A stretch of DNA of 64,000 bases, taken from Bradyrhizobium canariense (lineage in GTDB: Bacteria > Pseudomonadota > Alphaproteobacteria > Rhizobiales > Xanthobacteraceae). Below the pieces are notes generated by a model that was not told the origin of the DNA, searched no databases, and was given only the letters and a program-made list of their open reading frames with translations. A program made the position numbers and the translations under genes. How positions within the stretch are numbered: position 1 is the first letter of the stretch; each line of letters starts with the position of its first letter. The stretch lies in NCBI RefSeq assembly GCF_019402665.1, contig NZ_VSST01000031.1, forward strand, positions 1 through 64,000. The letters run 5' to 3'. This document shows positions 17,354 to 26,000 of the stretch, one piece after another.

Positions 17354-19111
17354 TTACAGATCAATCACGACGTCGTTTCGGGGCCGTGCGCAGCAGATCA
17401 GGACATTGCCGTCCGCCGGCGGATCGAGCGGATCCGGCGCATAGTCGACCGTCCCTGCGATCAATCCGCTCTCGCAATTGTGGCACACGCCGGTCCGGCA
17501 CGACCAGCGCACGGGAACGTCGCAGGCTTCGGCCAATTCCAGCAGGCTGGCATAGGCCGGTCCCCAGCGGACATTGAGGCCGCTGCGGGCGAACGAAACC
17601 ATCGGGCCGGGGCCAGGAGCGCCGACCGGCGGGTGCGCTCGCTTCTGCGGAGAGGATGCTATGCCGGGCGTCAAGGATGGTCCGGCGCCGAACAATTCGG
17701 TGTGGATGCGATCCGGTGCGATGCCCAACGTGGTGAGGCCAGCTTTCAGATCGCTCATGAAAGCTGTCGGTCCGCACAGATAGAAATCGCCGTCACGCGG
17801 CACGCTCAGGCTCTGGAGCAGGCGTGCGTCGAGATGTCCGGCTGTATCGAACGCGACATTGAGACGATCGCCCGGGTCAGGCGCGCTGTAGCAGACGTGG
17901 CTATGGTGACGAGAGAGCCCACCTAGCAATTCGCGCGTCTCGGCGGCGAACGCATGTTCGCGGCCGTTGCGGGTGCCGTGCAGCCACCACACGTCCCGCG
18001 TCGTCGCTTCAGCGGCGAGGGCGTGGAGCATCGCGAGCACCGGGGTGACGCCGATACCGGCGCTCAGCAGGACGACGGGCCCGGTGCCCGGTCGTAGCGT
18101 GAAACTGCCGCGTGGCGCACCGAGCTGCACGGCAGCGCCGTCCACCAGCTCGTCGGCGATGTAACGGCTGGCGGCGCCGTGAACTTCGCGCTTGATGCTG
18201 ATGCGATAGGACGCGGCATCGGAGCCGCTCGACAGCGAAAAGCTGCGCGTCATCGGCTGCGCACGGGAAGGCTCGAGCCTGATGACGACGAACTGACCGG
18301 GCAGGGCGGCCGCCACGGGATGTCCGTCGACGGGTTCGAGGATCAGCGACGTCACGTTGTCGCTTTCGGCGATCTTGCGCGCCACGCGAAAGGAACGGAA
18401 TCCGCGCCAGGCCGGAGGAGCGCTCGCCGCCGGCCCAAGCCCGGCGTTTCCCGCGGCCTTGTTGTCCTTCTGCTGCTCGAGCAGCGCCTCGAAGGAACGG
18501 TGCCAGCCGCGGCTCAGCGCAGGAATCCGCAGCGCGCGCTCCAGGCGTTCGTGCGGGTGCGGCGGCAGGTAAAGCAGCGCATTGATCTCGGACACGCTCA
18601 TGCGCTCGGGCCCGGCGGCGACCTGATTGATCTCGTCACCGGCCTCGACGTCGCCTTCCTCGATCACACGAAAATAGAACCCGGGCCTCCCGTGTCTGAC
18701 CAGCAGCGCAGCCATGTCCGGCTCGTCCATGCGAATGCCGAGCCGGTAGCAGGTGACGCGCGGCTGGGTCACTTCGAACACCGCGGAGCCGATCCTGTAG
18801 CGGTCTCCGATGCACATGTTGGTGTCGGCGAGGCCCTCGACCGTAAAGTTCTCGCCGAACTGGCCATGAACGAGGTTCGATCGACCCAGATGCTCCTGCC
18901 AGTACCGATAGGATTCCTCCTGATAGACGAATACGGCACGATGTTCGCCGCCATGACCGGCCGTATCGCCCTGGCCGTCGCCATCGATGTTGAGCCGGCG
19001 CACCCTGCGCGGGCCTGCGACCTGCGCCTTCCAGATGCCGGTGTGGACGGTCCGACCCTGCCAGGCGACGTCGCGCGGCAGGCCGACATTGACCGAAAGC
19101 AGATTTGCCAT
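17354..19111 (-). CDS. MOSC domain - ferredoxin reductase - 2Fe-2S ferredoxin fusion
   Basis: 585 aa in three parts. Residues 1-210 are a YiiM-like MOSC domain (MANLLSVNVGLP; DTAGHGGEHRAVFVYQEES; QFGENFTVEGL; the Cys of QPRVTCYRLGIRM) with the following 3-alpha bundle. Residues about 240-460 are a ferredoxin-NADP reductase-like module with FAD motif RSFSLSSGSD, NAD site LLSAGIGVTPVLAMLHAL and YLCGPTAFM. Residues about 500-585 are a plant-type 2Fe-2S ferredoxin (CRTGVCHNC...LICCARP). YiiM itself reduces N-hydroxylated bases with a separate CysJ; here the donor chain is covalently attached. Start ATG 19111 is chosen at the MOSC N-terminus; upstream in-frame sequence to 19585 is not MOSC-like. 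Confidence 0.9.
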   Translation of the reverse strand: MANLLSVNVGLPRDVAWQGRTVHTGIWKAQVAGPRRVRRLNIDGDGQGDTAGHGGEHRAVFVYQEESYRYWQEHLGRSNLVHGQFGENFTVEGLADTNMCIGDRYRIGSAVFEVTQPRVTCYRLGIRMDEPDMAALLVRHGRPGFYFRVIEEGDVEAGDEINQVAAGPERMSVSEINALLYLPPHPHERLERALRIPALSRGWHRSFEALLEQQKDNKAAGNAGLGPAASAPPAWRGFRSFRVARKIAESDNVTSLILEPVDGHPVAAALPGQFVVIRLEPSRAQPMTRSFSLSSGSDAASYRISIKREVHGAASRYIADELVDGAAVQLGAPRGSFTLRPGTGPVVLLSAGIGVTPVLAMLHALAAEATTRDVWWLHGTRNGREHAFAAETRELLGGLSRHHSHVCYSAPDPGDRLNVAFDTAGHLDARLLQSLSVPRDGDFYLCGPTAFMSDLKAGLTTLGIAPDRIHTELFGAGPSLTPGIASSPQKRAHPPVGAPGPGPMVSFARSGLNVRWGPAYASLLELAEACDVPVRWSCRTGVCHNCESGLIAGTVDYAPDPLDPPADGNVLICCARPRNDVVIDL

Positions 19112-19276
19112 TGCGTGTTCCCGATCTGACTGCGCGGTTCTGCCGTCATCCTTGCATTCGGATGGGGTTTTTGGCTCGTTAGTCGTTGTTAGACGTTGCG
19201 AGCAAGCCTTGCCACCGGCGGCCTTGAGGCCAATCTCAGATGGCATAACGAGAACACAGTCAAACGGGAGATCACG

Positions 19277-19657
19277 ATGGATGATCAGGGTAAGCTGGCC
19301 GCGCTCCAGCGCCATTGGGACGCTTCGGACGCGAACGATTTCGAGGCCGAGCACGACATCTACCGCGAGGACGCGGTGCTCGACTATCCGCAATCCGGCG
19401 AGCGGATTCGCGGTCGCAGCAACATCCAGCAGAGCCGGTTCGTACAACCGAACAAGAAGCGCTTCACGGTTCGGCGCATCGTCGGCGGCAACGATCTCTG
19501 GGTGAGCGAATTCGTGCTGACCTATGACGGGGTGCCGTCTTACGTCGTGAGCATCATGGAATTCCGCGACGGCCTCGTGGCGCACGAGACGCAGTATTTC
19601 GGCGACAGGTTCGAGCCGTCACCCTCGCGGGCGCATCTTGTCGAGCGGATGGGGTAA
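19277..19657 (+). CDS. NTF2-like (SnoaL-fold) protein
   Basis: 126 aa with a small alpha+beta cone fold. The N-terminal helices (LAALQRHWDASDANDFEAEHDIY) lead to REDAVLDYPQSGERIRGRSNI, a common SnoaL/NTF2-like pattern, and strands end in HETQYFGDRFE. Such proteins are hydrolases, isomerases or ligand-binding domains; no specific role can be assigned. ATG 19277 has CGGGAG six bases upstream. It is divergent from the MOSC fusion (165 bp). Confidence 0.75.
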   Translation: MDDQGKLAALQRHWDASDANDFEAEHDIYREDAVLDYPQSGERIRGRSNIQQSRFVQPNKKRFTVRRIVGGNDLWVSEFVLTYDGVPSYVVSIMEFRDGLVAHETQYFGDRFEPSPSRAHLVERMG

Positions 19658-19933
19658 CACGGGCTCGGTCGCAACACGGAACCCGATGCGGCGGCTGGTC
19701 GCAGCCGCGTCGCCTTGATTCCGACAGGCCCATCTTTATGTGTGGAAGGAACAAGAATCCGGGCCCCTCTGGCGAGGACGCCGACGCTGTCGGCAAAACC
19801 TCGTGATGTCGGATGACCTGTCCCGCGCGAATGCGATGGATCGGCCGATCGTCGGGCCTTCTTGAGAGCCTCTCCGACTCAATCGTCCCCATCGCAGCTC
19901 CGTGCGGATATTTCGCAAGATACGGGAGCAACG

Positions 19934-20407
19934 ATGTCTGACGCCAAGCATTCAAATCCGATCGAAATCGAGATCACGGAGCCGTCCAGCCTGAACGAGC
20001 AGGCTGCGGTGGCGCTGGTGATCGTCGGCGCGCTGGTTGCGGTTGCCGACCGCCAAGTTTCGCCGGTCGAACGCGACGAGGTCGTCCGTTTCATCCGGGA
20101 TCGCAAGCTGGCACCGCACATATCCGAGGACCGGCTCTACGCCATGTTCGACGAGCTTGCCGAACGGCTCGAGGAACCGGATTTCGCCAATGTGGTGATC
20201 GAGAACTTGCGTCCGGTTTCGGACCTGCCGCTGTCGGCTCATTTGATGGAGCTGTCGGAGCGCGTCGCGGCCGCGGACGAGGACGTGCATCCCCACGAAG
20301 TGCAGGCGATCAAGCTGTTGCGCCTGCTGACGCTGGTGCTGCCTCGTGCAAAGCAGGTGGCGCCCCGTGCAGTGCGCGCCGAACAGCGCATCGCCGCCGA
20401 GGAGTAA
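19934..20407 (+). CDS. TerB-like helical protein
   Basis: 157 aa. The central region (AAVALVIVGALVAVADRQVSPVERDEVVRFI ... LMELSERVAAADEDVHPHEVQAIKLL) matches the TerB/tellurite-resistance-like seven-helix fold with its repeated acidic A-D-G/E-x-V pattern. TerB proteins lie at the membrane and partner with TerC. A TerC homologue is encoded 360 bp downstream in the same unit, supporting the assignment. ATG 19934 is preceded by GGGAGCAACG. It is the first gene of a likely four-gene operon to 22022. Confidence 0.75.
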   Translation: MSDAKHSNPIEIEITEPSSLNEQAAVALVIVGALVAVADRQVSPVERDEVVRFIRDRKLAPHISEDRLYAMFDELAERLEEPDFANVVIENLRPVSDLPLSAHLMELSERVAAADEDVHPHEVQAIKLLRLLTLVLPRAKQVAPRAVRAEQRIAAEE

Positions 20408-20409
20408 GC

Positions 20410-20772
20410 ATGAGCGCAGTTTCGGACGAGGATAAGACAGGGACTGCGGGCGCTACCGGCCAGATGGCTGGCGGCGACCCGCGCCTCGACAAGCTTGTCC
20501 ATCGCCTGCCGCCGCGCATGGGCGACACCGTCACCTATCTGCTCAAGCCGTCCAGCCGCTGGGTGAGAATCCCTTCGGGCGCGCTGCTGATTGTCGGCGG
20601 CGTGCTCTCGTTCCTGCCGGTGCTCGGCGTCTGGATGCTGCCGCTCGGCCTCGCTTTGCTCGCGGAAGACGTGCCCGCGCTGCGATCCTCGCGCAGCAAG
20701 GTTTTGGATTGGGTCGAGCGGAAGAAGCCGCAATGGCTCGATCCTGCCGCACCGAAAAATGACCAATCATGA
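20410..20772 (+). CDS. Small membrane protein (PGPGW-like)
   Basis: 120 aa. A hydrophilic N-terminus is followed by two closely spaced hydrophobic segments (IPSGALLIVGGVLSFLPVLG and MLPLGLALLAEDVPALR) with a short Pro/Gly turn. This recalls PGPGW-type putative transmembrane proteins, although the exact motif is not present. The C-terminus is basic and tryptophan-containing. It starts 2 bp after terB-like and overlaps terC-like by ATGA at 20769, so the three are translationally coupled. Confidence 0.75.
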   Translation: MSAVSDEDKTGTAGATGQMAGGDPRLDKLVHRLPPRMGDTVTYLLKPSSRWVRIPSGALLIVGGVLSFLPVLGVWMLPLGLALLAEDVPALRSSRSKVLDWVERKKPQWLDPAAPKNDQS

Positions 20773-21404
20773 CTGAATTCATCACCACCGAAGCGTTGAC
20801 CGCGCTGCTTCAGGTCGTCTTGATCGACCTCGTGCTCGCCGGCGACAACGCCGTCGTCATCGGCCTTGCCGCAGCCGGCCTGCCGGCCGAGCAGCGCCGG
20901 CGCGCCATCGTCGTCGGCATCATCGCCGCGACCGCCCTGCGCATCGTCTTTGCCGGCGTCGCGACCCAGCTTCTGCAAGTGATCGGGCTGTTGCTCGCCG
21001 GCGGCGTGCTGCTGCTCTGGGTGTGCTGGAAGATGTGGCGGGAGCTGCGCGAGCAGTCCGCGCATGCGAACGAGCTCGCGTTCAGCCATGGTGGCAGCGG
21101 CGCTGCTCCTGCCTCCCGAAAGACCTTCAGGCAGGCGGCCGTGCAGATCGTTGCCGCCGACGTCTCGATGTCGCTCGATAACGTGCTCGCGGTTGCGGGT
21201 GCTGCCCGTGAGCATCCCTACATCCTCGCCTTCGGCCTGCTGTTGTCGGTCGCGCTGATGGGCGTCGCCGCCGATTTGCTCGGCCGCGTACTCCAGAAGC
21301 AGCGCTGGATCGGTTATGTCGGCCTCGCTATCATCGTTTACGTCGCCTTCGAGATGATCTATCGCGGATCGCTCGAGCTCGCGCCTGTGATCGCGAGTCT
21401 CTGA
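20769..21404 (+). CDS. TerC family membrane protein
   Basis: 211 aa with about six to seven TM helices. Both acidic TerC signatures are present: LIDLVLAGDNAVVIGLAA near the N-terminus and VAADVSMSLDNVLAVAGAA in the second half. Length and motifs fit the short YjbE/TerC group, implicated in metal-ion (Mn, Ca) export or metal loading of exported proteins. With the TerB-like gene upstream this makes a membrane metal-handling module; the original tellurite link need not apply. Confidence 0.88.
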   Translation: MTEFITTEALTALLQVVLIDLVLAGDNAVVIGLAAAGLPAEQRRRAIVVGIIAATALRIVFAGVATQLLQVIGLLLAGGVLLLWVCWKMWRELREQSAHANELAFSHGGSGAAPASRKTFRQAAVQIVAADVSMSLDNVLAVAGAAREHPYILAFGLLLSVALMGVAADLLGRVLQKQRWIGYVGLAIIVYVAFEMIYRGSLELAPVIASL

Positions 21405-21437
21405 GGCAGCGCGCCTGTCCATCATCCGGAGTGATCA

Positions 21438-22022
21438 ATGACGTCCGAATCCAAAGCACCTTCGGTGGATACCGTGTCGGCGCCGCAAATCGGCCCGTTT
21501 GCCCAACTCATCTTTGGCTCGCGTTGGCTGCAGGTCCCGCTCTATGTCGGGCTGATCGTCGCGCAGGCCGTCTATGTGCTGCTGTTCCTGAAGGAGCTCT
21601 GGCACCTGGTCGTGCACTCGTTCGACGCCAGCGAGCAGCAGATCATGCTGGTCGTGCTCGGGCTGATCGACGTCGTGATGATCTCGAACCTGCTGGTGAT
21701 GGTGATCGTCGGCGGTTACGAGACCTTCGTCTCGCGCCTGAACCTCAGCGGTCATCCGGACGAGCCGGAATGGCTCAGCCACGTCAATGCCAGCGTGCTC
21801 AAGATCAAGCTTGCGATGGCAATCATCGGCATCTCCTCGATCTCGCTGCTCAGGACTTTCATCGAGGCGGGCAATCTCGGCACGACGCGGAGCAATTTCA
21901 CCGAGAGCGGCGTGATGTGGCAGGTGCTGATCCATCTGACCTTCATCATCTCCGCGATCGGCATCGCCTGGGTCGACCGCCTCAGCGAGGGCGGCCAGCG
22001 CAAGGGAGCCGGCCAAGGCTGA
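21438..22022 (+). CDS. UPF0114 (YqhA) family membrane protein
   Basis: 194 aa with three to four TM segments. Diagnostic stretches are FGSRWLQVPLYVGLIVAQ, LLVMVIVGGYETFVSRL and the amphipathic HVNASVLKIKLAMAIIGISS, ending near IAWVDRL. It corresponds to YqhA/TIGR00645. Function is unknown. It lies 33 bp after terC on the same strand, the last gene of the TerB-TerC unit. Confidence 0.9.
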   Translation: MTSESKAPSVDTVSAPQIGPFAQLIFGSRWLQVPLYVGLIVAQAVYVLLFLKELWHLVVHSFDASEQQIMLVVLGLIDVVMISNLLVMVIVGGYETFVSRLNLSGHPDEPEWLSHVNASVLKIKLAMAIIGISSISLLRTFIEAGNLGTTRSNFTESGVMWQVLIHLTFIISAIGIAWVDRLSEGGQRKGAGQG

Positions 22023-22059
22023 GCGTGACCGACGGCCGCTCAAAGCCCGAAGGCTGCGC

Positions 22060-23007
22060 TCAGGGACGTCGGCTCCGCGCCAGCGTCTCGGAGGGTGCCT
22101 CGCCGAACGCCAATCTGTAGCCGCGCGAGAACTCACCAAGATGCCAGAAGCCGTTGCCGAGCGCTGCGGCCTTGACGCTCATGCCGCCGCCTCCGACCAT
22201 GAGCTGGATGCGGGCGGACCACAGCCGCTTGAGGCGCAGATAGTGGTGCAGGCTCACGCCGTGCACCGCATGTGCGGCGGTCTGCAGCGTACGCACCGAT
22301 ACGCCGAGCGCAGAGGCGAGGTCGTCACTGTAGAGTGCCTTGCTGCCGGACCACATGACCATTTCGTCGAGGCGCGCGATCAGCTTGCAGTGCTTGGCGA
22401 ACGATGCGCGTCGCGCAGTCAGCCCGCCGGCCGGCGCCAGGGTGTCGTCGAGGCAGGCGAGCAGCGTCTCCTGGATGGGGCGGTTGAGCGCCTCGAATTG
22501 CCGGGGATCGTTGCACGCCGAGGCGAGTGAGAACATCTCCAGGATAGCGGCACGTAGGCGCGCCATCGGATGGTCCTGCGCGCGAACATATGCGAGGCCG
22601 GTGTCGAAATCCGTCCAGCCGCGATGGCGCATGTCCGAGTTGAAGCGCAGCATCAGGTAAGTGTTGGGATGATGCTCGATCGCGTCGACGGGGGTTTTGC
22701 CGCGCATGATCGCAATCGTTGAATTGTCGACCTCGCGGCCGTTGGAGGTGGAGTGAAACGTGAGGGGGACGACGAGGCCGACACCATTGTCCGTGCCGAT
22801 CTCGGCCTCAAATCGCCGTGCAAAGGAGCGCTGGAGCACGAACAACCCATCCTGGAGCGGCAGGATGGCGCGAGACAGCGAGAATTCGCGCGGGCGGAGC
22901 GGCGTGCTGATGCCGAGGCCGAGCACCTCGTTGGCGCGAAACTCGGCGAAATCCGAGAAGCGCTCGATGCCGAGGATTCGCGAAGGCTTCAGCCGAGCTA
23001 GCGGCAT
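22060..23007 (-). CDS. AraC family transcriptional regulator
   Basis: 315 aa. Residues 1-210 form an AraC-binding-like sensor (LGISTPLRPREFSLSRAILPL, SFARRFEAEIG). The C-terminal ~100 residues are the double helix-turn-helix: YSDDLASALGVSVRTLQTAAHAVHGVSLHHYLRLKRL, then VKAAALGNGFWHLGEFSRGYRLAFGEAPSETL. ATG 23007 with AGGATCC upstream is preferred to a TTG at 23046. Its closest divergent neighbour is not a metabolic operon, so the target is unclear. Confidence 0.9.
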   Translation of the reverse strand: MPLARLKPSRILGIERFSDFAEFRANEVLGLGISTPLRPREFSLSRAILPLQDGLFVLQRSFARRFEAEIGTDNGVGLVVPLTFHSTSNGREVDNSTIAIMRGKTPVDAIEHHPNTYLMLRFNSDMRHRGWTDFDTGLAYVRAQDHPMARLRAAILEMFSLASACNDPRQFEALNRPIQETLLACLDDTLAPAGGLTARRASFAKHCKLIARLDEMVMWSGSKALYSDDLASALGVSVRTLQTAAHAVHGVSLHHYLRLKRLWSARIQLMVGGGGMSVKAAALGNGFWHLGEFSRGYRLAFGEAPSETLARSRRP

Positions 23008-23102
23008 TTCGGGATCCTGGCGCGAGGGATGAGCCGCAAAATACAAACGGTATCAGATGGTCGACCGTCGGCCCTATCCCGGGAAACTACTGCGACGCTT
23101 CA

Positions 23103-24041
23103 TCACGCAACCTGCGGATAGGCCGCGTTTTCCCGCCGCTCGCGCTCGCCCAGCTCGCGCACCAGCTCCTGGAGGAAGGATTCCGTGTGGGCGGGCAGGG
23201 TGCGCTCGGCGCGAACGTAGATGCCGAGATCTGACCACACCGGACTGCCGGCATTGTCGAGTGGCAGGAAGACGAGCCGGCTGTCGCGCGACAGCCTGTC
23301 GATGCCGAGCTGGGTCTGGAAGGCGACGCCGAGGCCGCGCGCGGCGAGCTCGCGCATCAGGTCGATCGAGTTGGCCTGGATGGCAGGCTCCGGCGTCTCG
23401 GACAGCTGCGCGATCAGCGGCTGGAGCAGATGATAGATCGACAGCTCCGGCAGCGCGTGGATGACGGGAAAGGCGAGACATTGGGTTAGGGTGACCGTCT
23501 TGCGGCGCGCCAGTGGATGCTCGCGCGCGACGACGGCGCCGAGGCGAAACCGTTTCAAGGCGACCTGGCGCAGGTCCGGCGGATGGCGCAGCGCCATGGC
23601 GATGCCGATGTCGGCCTCGCCGCGGCTCAGGGCCTCCAGCACATCCGTCGATCCCTTCACCTCGGTGGTGAAGCTGACGCGCCGGGCGCGGCCGCGATGT
23701 GAGGCGATCAGGTCCGGCAGCACCGATTCCGTGAGCGACTCGATGCAGGCAATGCTGACGGTGCCGTGCCAGGTCCCCGACAGGGACGCGACGTCCGAGC
23801 GGAAGCGGTCGAGGTCCTGGAGCACGTTCATGACGTGCCGGGCCAACATCTCGCCGACCGTCGTCAGCGTCAGGCCGCGCGCATTGCGCTCGAACAACGG
23901 TGACCCAACCTCCTGTTCGAGCTTGAGAATCTGGCGGCTTACGGCCGACGAGGCAACGTTCAGCAGGCGCGCCGCGGCCCGAATCGAACCGGTGCGGCGG
24001 ACGGCGTGGAAGTACTGGATGGCCGGTGAGTGAAAGCGCAT
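23103..24041 (-). CDS. LysR family transcriptional regulator
   Basis: 312 aa. N-terminal winged HTH: IQYFHAVRRTGSIRAAARLLNVASSAVSRQILKLEQEVGSPLFERNARGLTLT. The periplasmic-binding-protein-like effector domain spans about residues 93-300. Divergent from the Xis-like gene at 24199 (157 bp between starts), its most likely regulatory partner. The effector is not predictable. Confidence 0.92.
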   Translation of the reverse strand: MRFHSPAIQYFHAVRRTGSIRAAARLLNVASSAVSRQILKLEQEVGSPLFERNARGLTLTTVGEMLARHVMNVLQDLDRFRSDVASLSGTWHGTVSIACIESLTESVLPDLIASHRGRARRVSFTTEVKGSTDVLEALSRGEADIGIAMALRHPPDLRQVALKRFRLGAVVAREHPLARRKTVTLTQCLAFPVIHALPELSIYHLLQPLIAQLSETPEPAIQANSIDLMRELAARGLGVAFQTQLGIDRLSRDSRLVFLPLDNAGSPVWSDLGIYVRAERTLPAHTESFLQELVRELGERERRENAAYPQVA

Positions 24042-24198
24042 GGGATCCCCGGCCCACTATAGCTGTTGCCGAAACGGCATCAATATGTACGAAATTCTGT
24101 GCTTTTCGAGCACGCTCCTCCCACCTAGGTTCGCGCCCGGCTTGGCCGGTCCCGCCGGACCGTCATGCCATGCGCAACGAGGCGCCAGGGGATCCGGG

Positions 24199-24774
24199 GT
24201 GGACGAGAACATTGTTTGCGAGGTCGCGCCGGATACGCGTCTGGTCGATCGCCGTCGCGCGGCGGCCTATGTCGGCGTCACCGCCGGACGCTTCGAGCAG
24301 CTGGTGCGCGACAGCGTCATGCCACCGCCGGTCATGGTGGACAACAAGCGGCGCTGGCCGCTCGCGTTGCTCGACGTCGCGAAGGACGCGGTTGTCAGCA
24401 GCAGCATGCCGTGCCTGCCGCAGGTGACGGTCGAGATTGCGCAGGACGCGCGTCCCTGCGAACGGGCCCCGGCACCGGCCTTGCACGAACTGCCGGACCA
24501 AAACTGGTTCGAGCAGCGCGCGCGGTTCGTTCAGCGCGTGCGCCGGTCGCTGCTGTCGGGCAACGAGATCCGTCTCTTGCGCGAGTTCAAGCTGCTCAGG
24601 CAGAACCAGATCAGCATGTTCGGCTATTACGGCAGCTTCGAAGCCCTGATGGTGCGCGGCTACATCGTCGAGCTCGCGCGCAAACCACCGTCGAGCCGTC
24701 CGCTGGTGACGTACCGGCTGACCGCGCAGGGCGAGCGGGTCCTGTCGGCGCTGAAGGACGAGCCGGCGATCTGA
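24199..24774 (+). CDS. Two-domain HTH protein (Xis/MerR-like plus winged helix)
   Basis: 191 aa starting at GTG 24199, which has AGGGGA about seven bases upstream; an open frame reaches 24040 but lacks coding character. The N-terminal part (VDRRRAAAYVGVTAGRFEQLVRDSVMPPPVMVDNKRRW) looks like a MerR/excisionase-type HTH. The C-terminal part (EIRLLREFKLLRQNQISMFGYYGSFEALMVRGYIVEL...YRLTAQGERVLSAL) looks like a winged helix ending as in MarR/PadR proteins. Convergent with the ModE-like gene. I do not recognise a named family. Confidence 0.7.
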   Translation: MDENIVCEVAPDTRLVDRRRAAAYVGVTAGRFEQLVRDSVMPPPVMVDNKRRWPLALLDVAKDAVVSSSMPCLPQVTVEIAQDARPCERAPAPALHELPDQNWFEQRARFVQRVRRSLLSGNEIRLLREFKLLRQNQISMFGYYGSFEALMVRGYIVELARKPPSSRPLVTYRLTAQGERVLSALKDEPAI

Positions 24775-24807
24775 CCGGCGCGGATAAGGCGACGGCATCC
24801 TTCGGCA

Positions 24808-25890
24808 TTATCGCACGGCGTGCATCTCCAGAAACGCCTTCACACCGGTGACGGTGCCCGTGTCCGACGGCACATAGCCGGGTAGCGTAGCGACAGCCGC
24901 GCGAAAATTGGCGCTGCGGATGATCTCCAGGATGCGCTGCATCGGCCCGGTGTCCAGGAACGCGCGCTTGCAGACGAAGAAATAATCCTCGGTCAGGAGC
25001 CGGATGAAATCGAGGCCGAAATGCCGGGCGGCGGCCTCGACGCCGAAACTCGCATCGGCCATGCCGCTCGCGACATAGGCCGCGACCGCGGCGTGGGTGA
25101 ACTCGATCTGCTGCGCGCCGTTGATACGGCTCTCGTCAATTCCGCTTGCCGCGAGCAGTTGGTCGAACAGGAGCCGCGTGCCGGAATCGTGGTCGCGATT
25201 GACGAAGCGGACTTTTGGTCCGGTGAGATCGTCGAGCGAAGCGATGCGCAGCGGATTGCCGCGCGCGACCATCAATCCCATTTCGCGTGTGACGAAGCTG
25301 ACGATGCGATCCTCGCGTGGATCGAGCCATTCGCGCGCAGCCTTGATGCCCTGGGCGCGCAGCGCGCCGTGCGGCAGATGCAGGCCCGAGAGATCGCAGG
25401 CGCCCTGCGCCAGCGAGACCAGCGAATGCTGGTTGCTGACATAGCGCAGATCGACGCCGATGCCCGGCTCGCGGTCGAGGAATTCGCGCAGTTTTGCCAC
25501 CGCAAAGCCGTGGCTGGCATGCACGCGGATCACCGACGGGCGCTGCTCGAGGAACGGCTTGATCTCGCTCGCCAATTCCTGCGCGAGGTTTTCAAGCTGA
25601 GGTCCGAGCCGGGCCTGCATGCGCTCGCCCGCCCACACCAGCCGCTCGCCGAACGGTGTGAGCTTTGAGCCCTTGCCGCGCTGGGTCTCGACCAGCGGCG
25701 TGCCGAAGAACTCCGACCATTGCTCGATCAGATTCCAGACATGGCGATAGGAGAGGTGCGCGTCCTTGGCCGCGCTGGTGATCTTCCCGGTCCTCCGGAT
25801 TTCGTTGAGGACGCCGAGCATGATGATGGCTGTGCGCGGATTGCCCTCGCGGCGAAACCGCCATACGGCCTCGATCTCGATCTGAAGCAT
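24808..25890 (-). CDS. ModE-like HTH regulator with PBP-type substrate-binding domain
   Basis: 360 aa. Residues about 20-85 resemble the ModE N-terminal HTH (GVLNEIRRTGKITSAAKDAHLSYRHVWNLIEQWSEFFGTPLVETQRGKGSKLTPFGERL). The rest is a type 2 periplasmic-binding fold (IRVHASHGFAVAKLREFL ... VRFVNRDHDSGTRLLFDQLL ... DASFGVEAAARHFGLDFI), like that of molybdate/tungstate-responsive or MolR-like regulators. It is divergent from the aldehyde dehydrogenase gene, with 110 bp between starts holding an inverted repeat, so that gene is its probable target. Confidence 0.85.
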   Translation of the reverse strand: MLQIEIEAVWRFRREGNPRTAIIMLGVLNEIRRTGKITSAAKDAHLSYRHVWNLIEQWSEFFGTPLVETQRGKGSKLTPFGERLVWAGERMQARLGPQLENLAQELASEIKPFLEQRPSVIRVHASHGFAVAKLREFLDREPGIGVDLRYVSNQHSLVSLAQGACDLSGLHLPHGALRAQGIKAAREWLDPREDRIVSFVTREMGLMVARGNPLRIASLDDLTGPKVRFVNRDHDSGTRLLFDQLLAASGIDESRINGAQQIEFTHAAVAAYVASGMADASFGVEAAARHFGLDFIRLLTEDYFFVCKRAFLDTGPMQRILEIIRSANFRAAVATLPGYVPSDTGTVTGVKAFLEMHAVR

Positions 25891-25974
25891 TGGTCGTCTT
25901 TATGAACTGGACTTCATATCAGGAGCGTCCATTTGCAAACCATATCATATTTACTCCGCTCGACAGACATCTAG

Positions 25975-25988
25975 TCTGGCATACCAGA
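25975..25988. promoter_or_regulatory. Inverted repeat in ModE-like/ALDH divergent region
   Basis: TCTGG-CATA-CCAGA, perfect 5-bp arms, ends 12 bp before the aldehyde dehydrogenase ATG and just upstream of its GGAGG. An AT-rich stretch (CATATCATATTTAC) sits about 35 bp further upstream and may hold promoter elements for both divergent genes. A site this near the ribosome-binding site would suit repression. Confidence 0.35.
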
Positions 25989-26000
25989 ACTGGAGGAAAT

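Noticed and set aside
19700..19933. EcfG-type stress promoter before the TerB-like gene
   Set aside because: A GGAAC occurs near 19747, but no CGTT-like -10 lies 16-18 bases downstream.
25920..26000. Sigma-54 promoter for the aldehyde dehydrogenase
   Set aside because: TGGC is present near 25977 but the required GC element at -12 (TTGCA/TTGCT) does not follow at the right distance.
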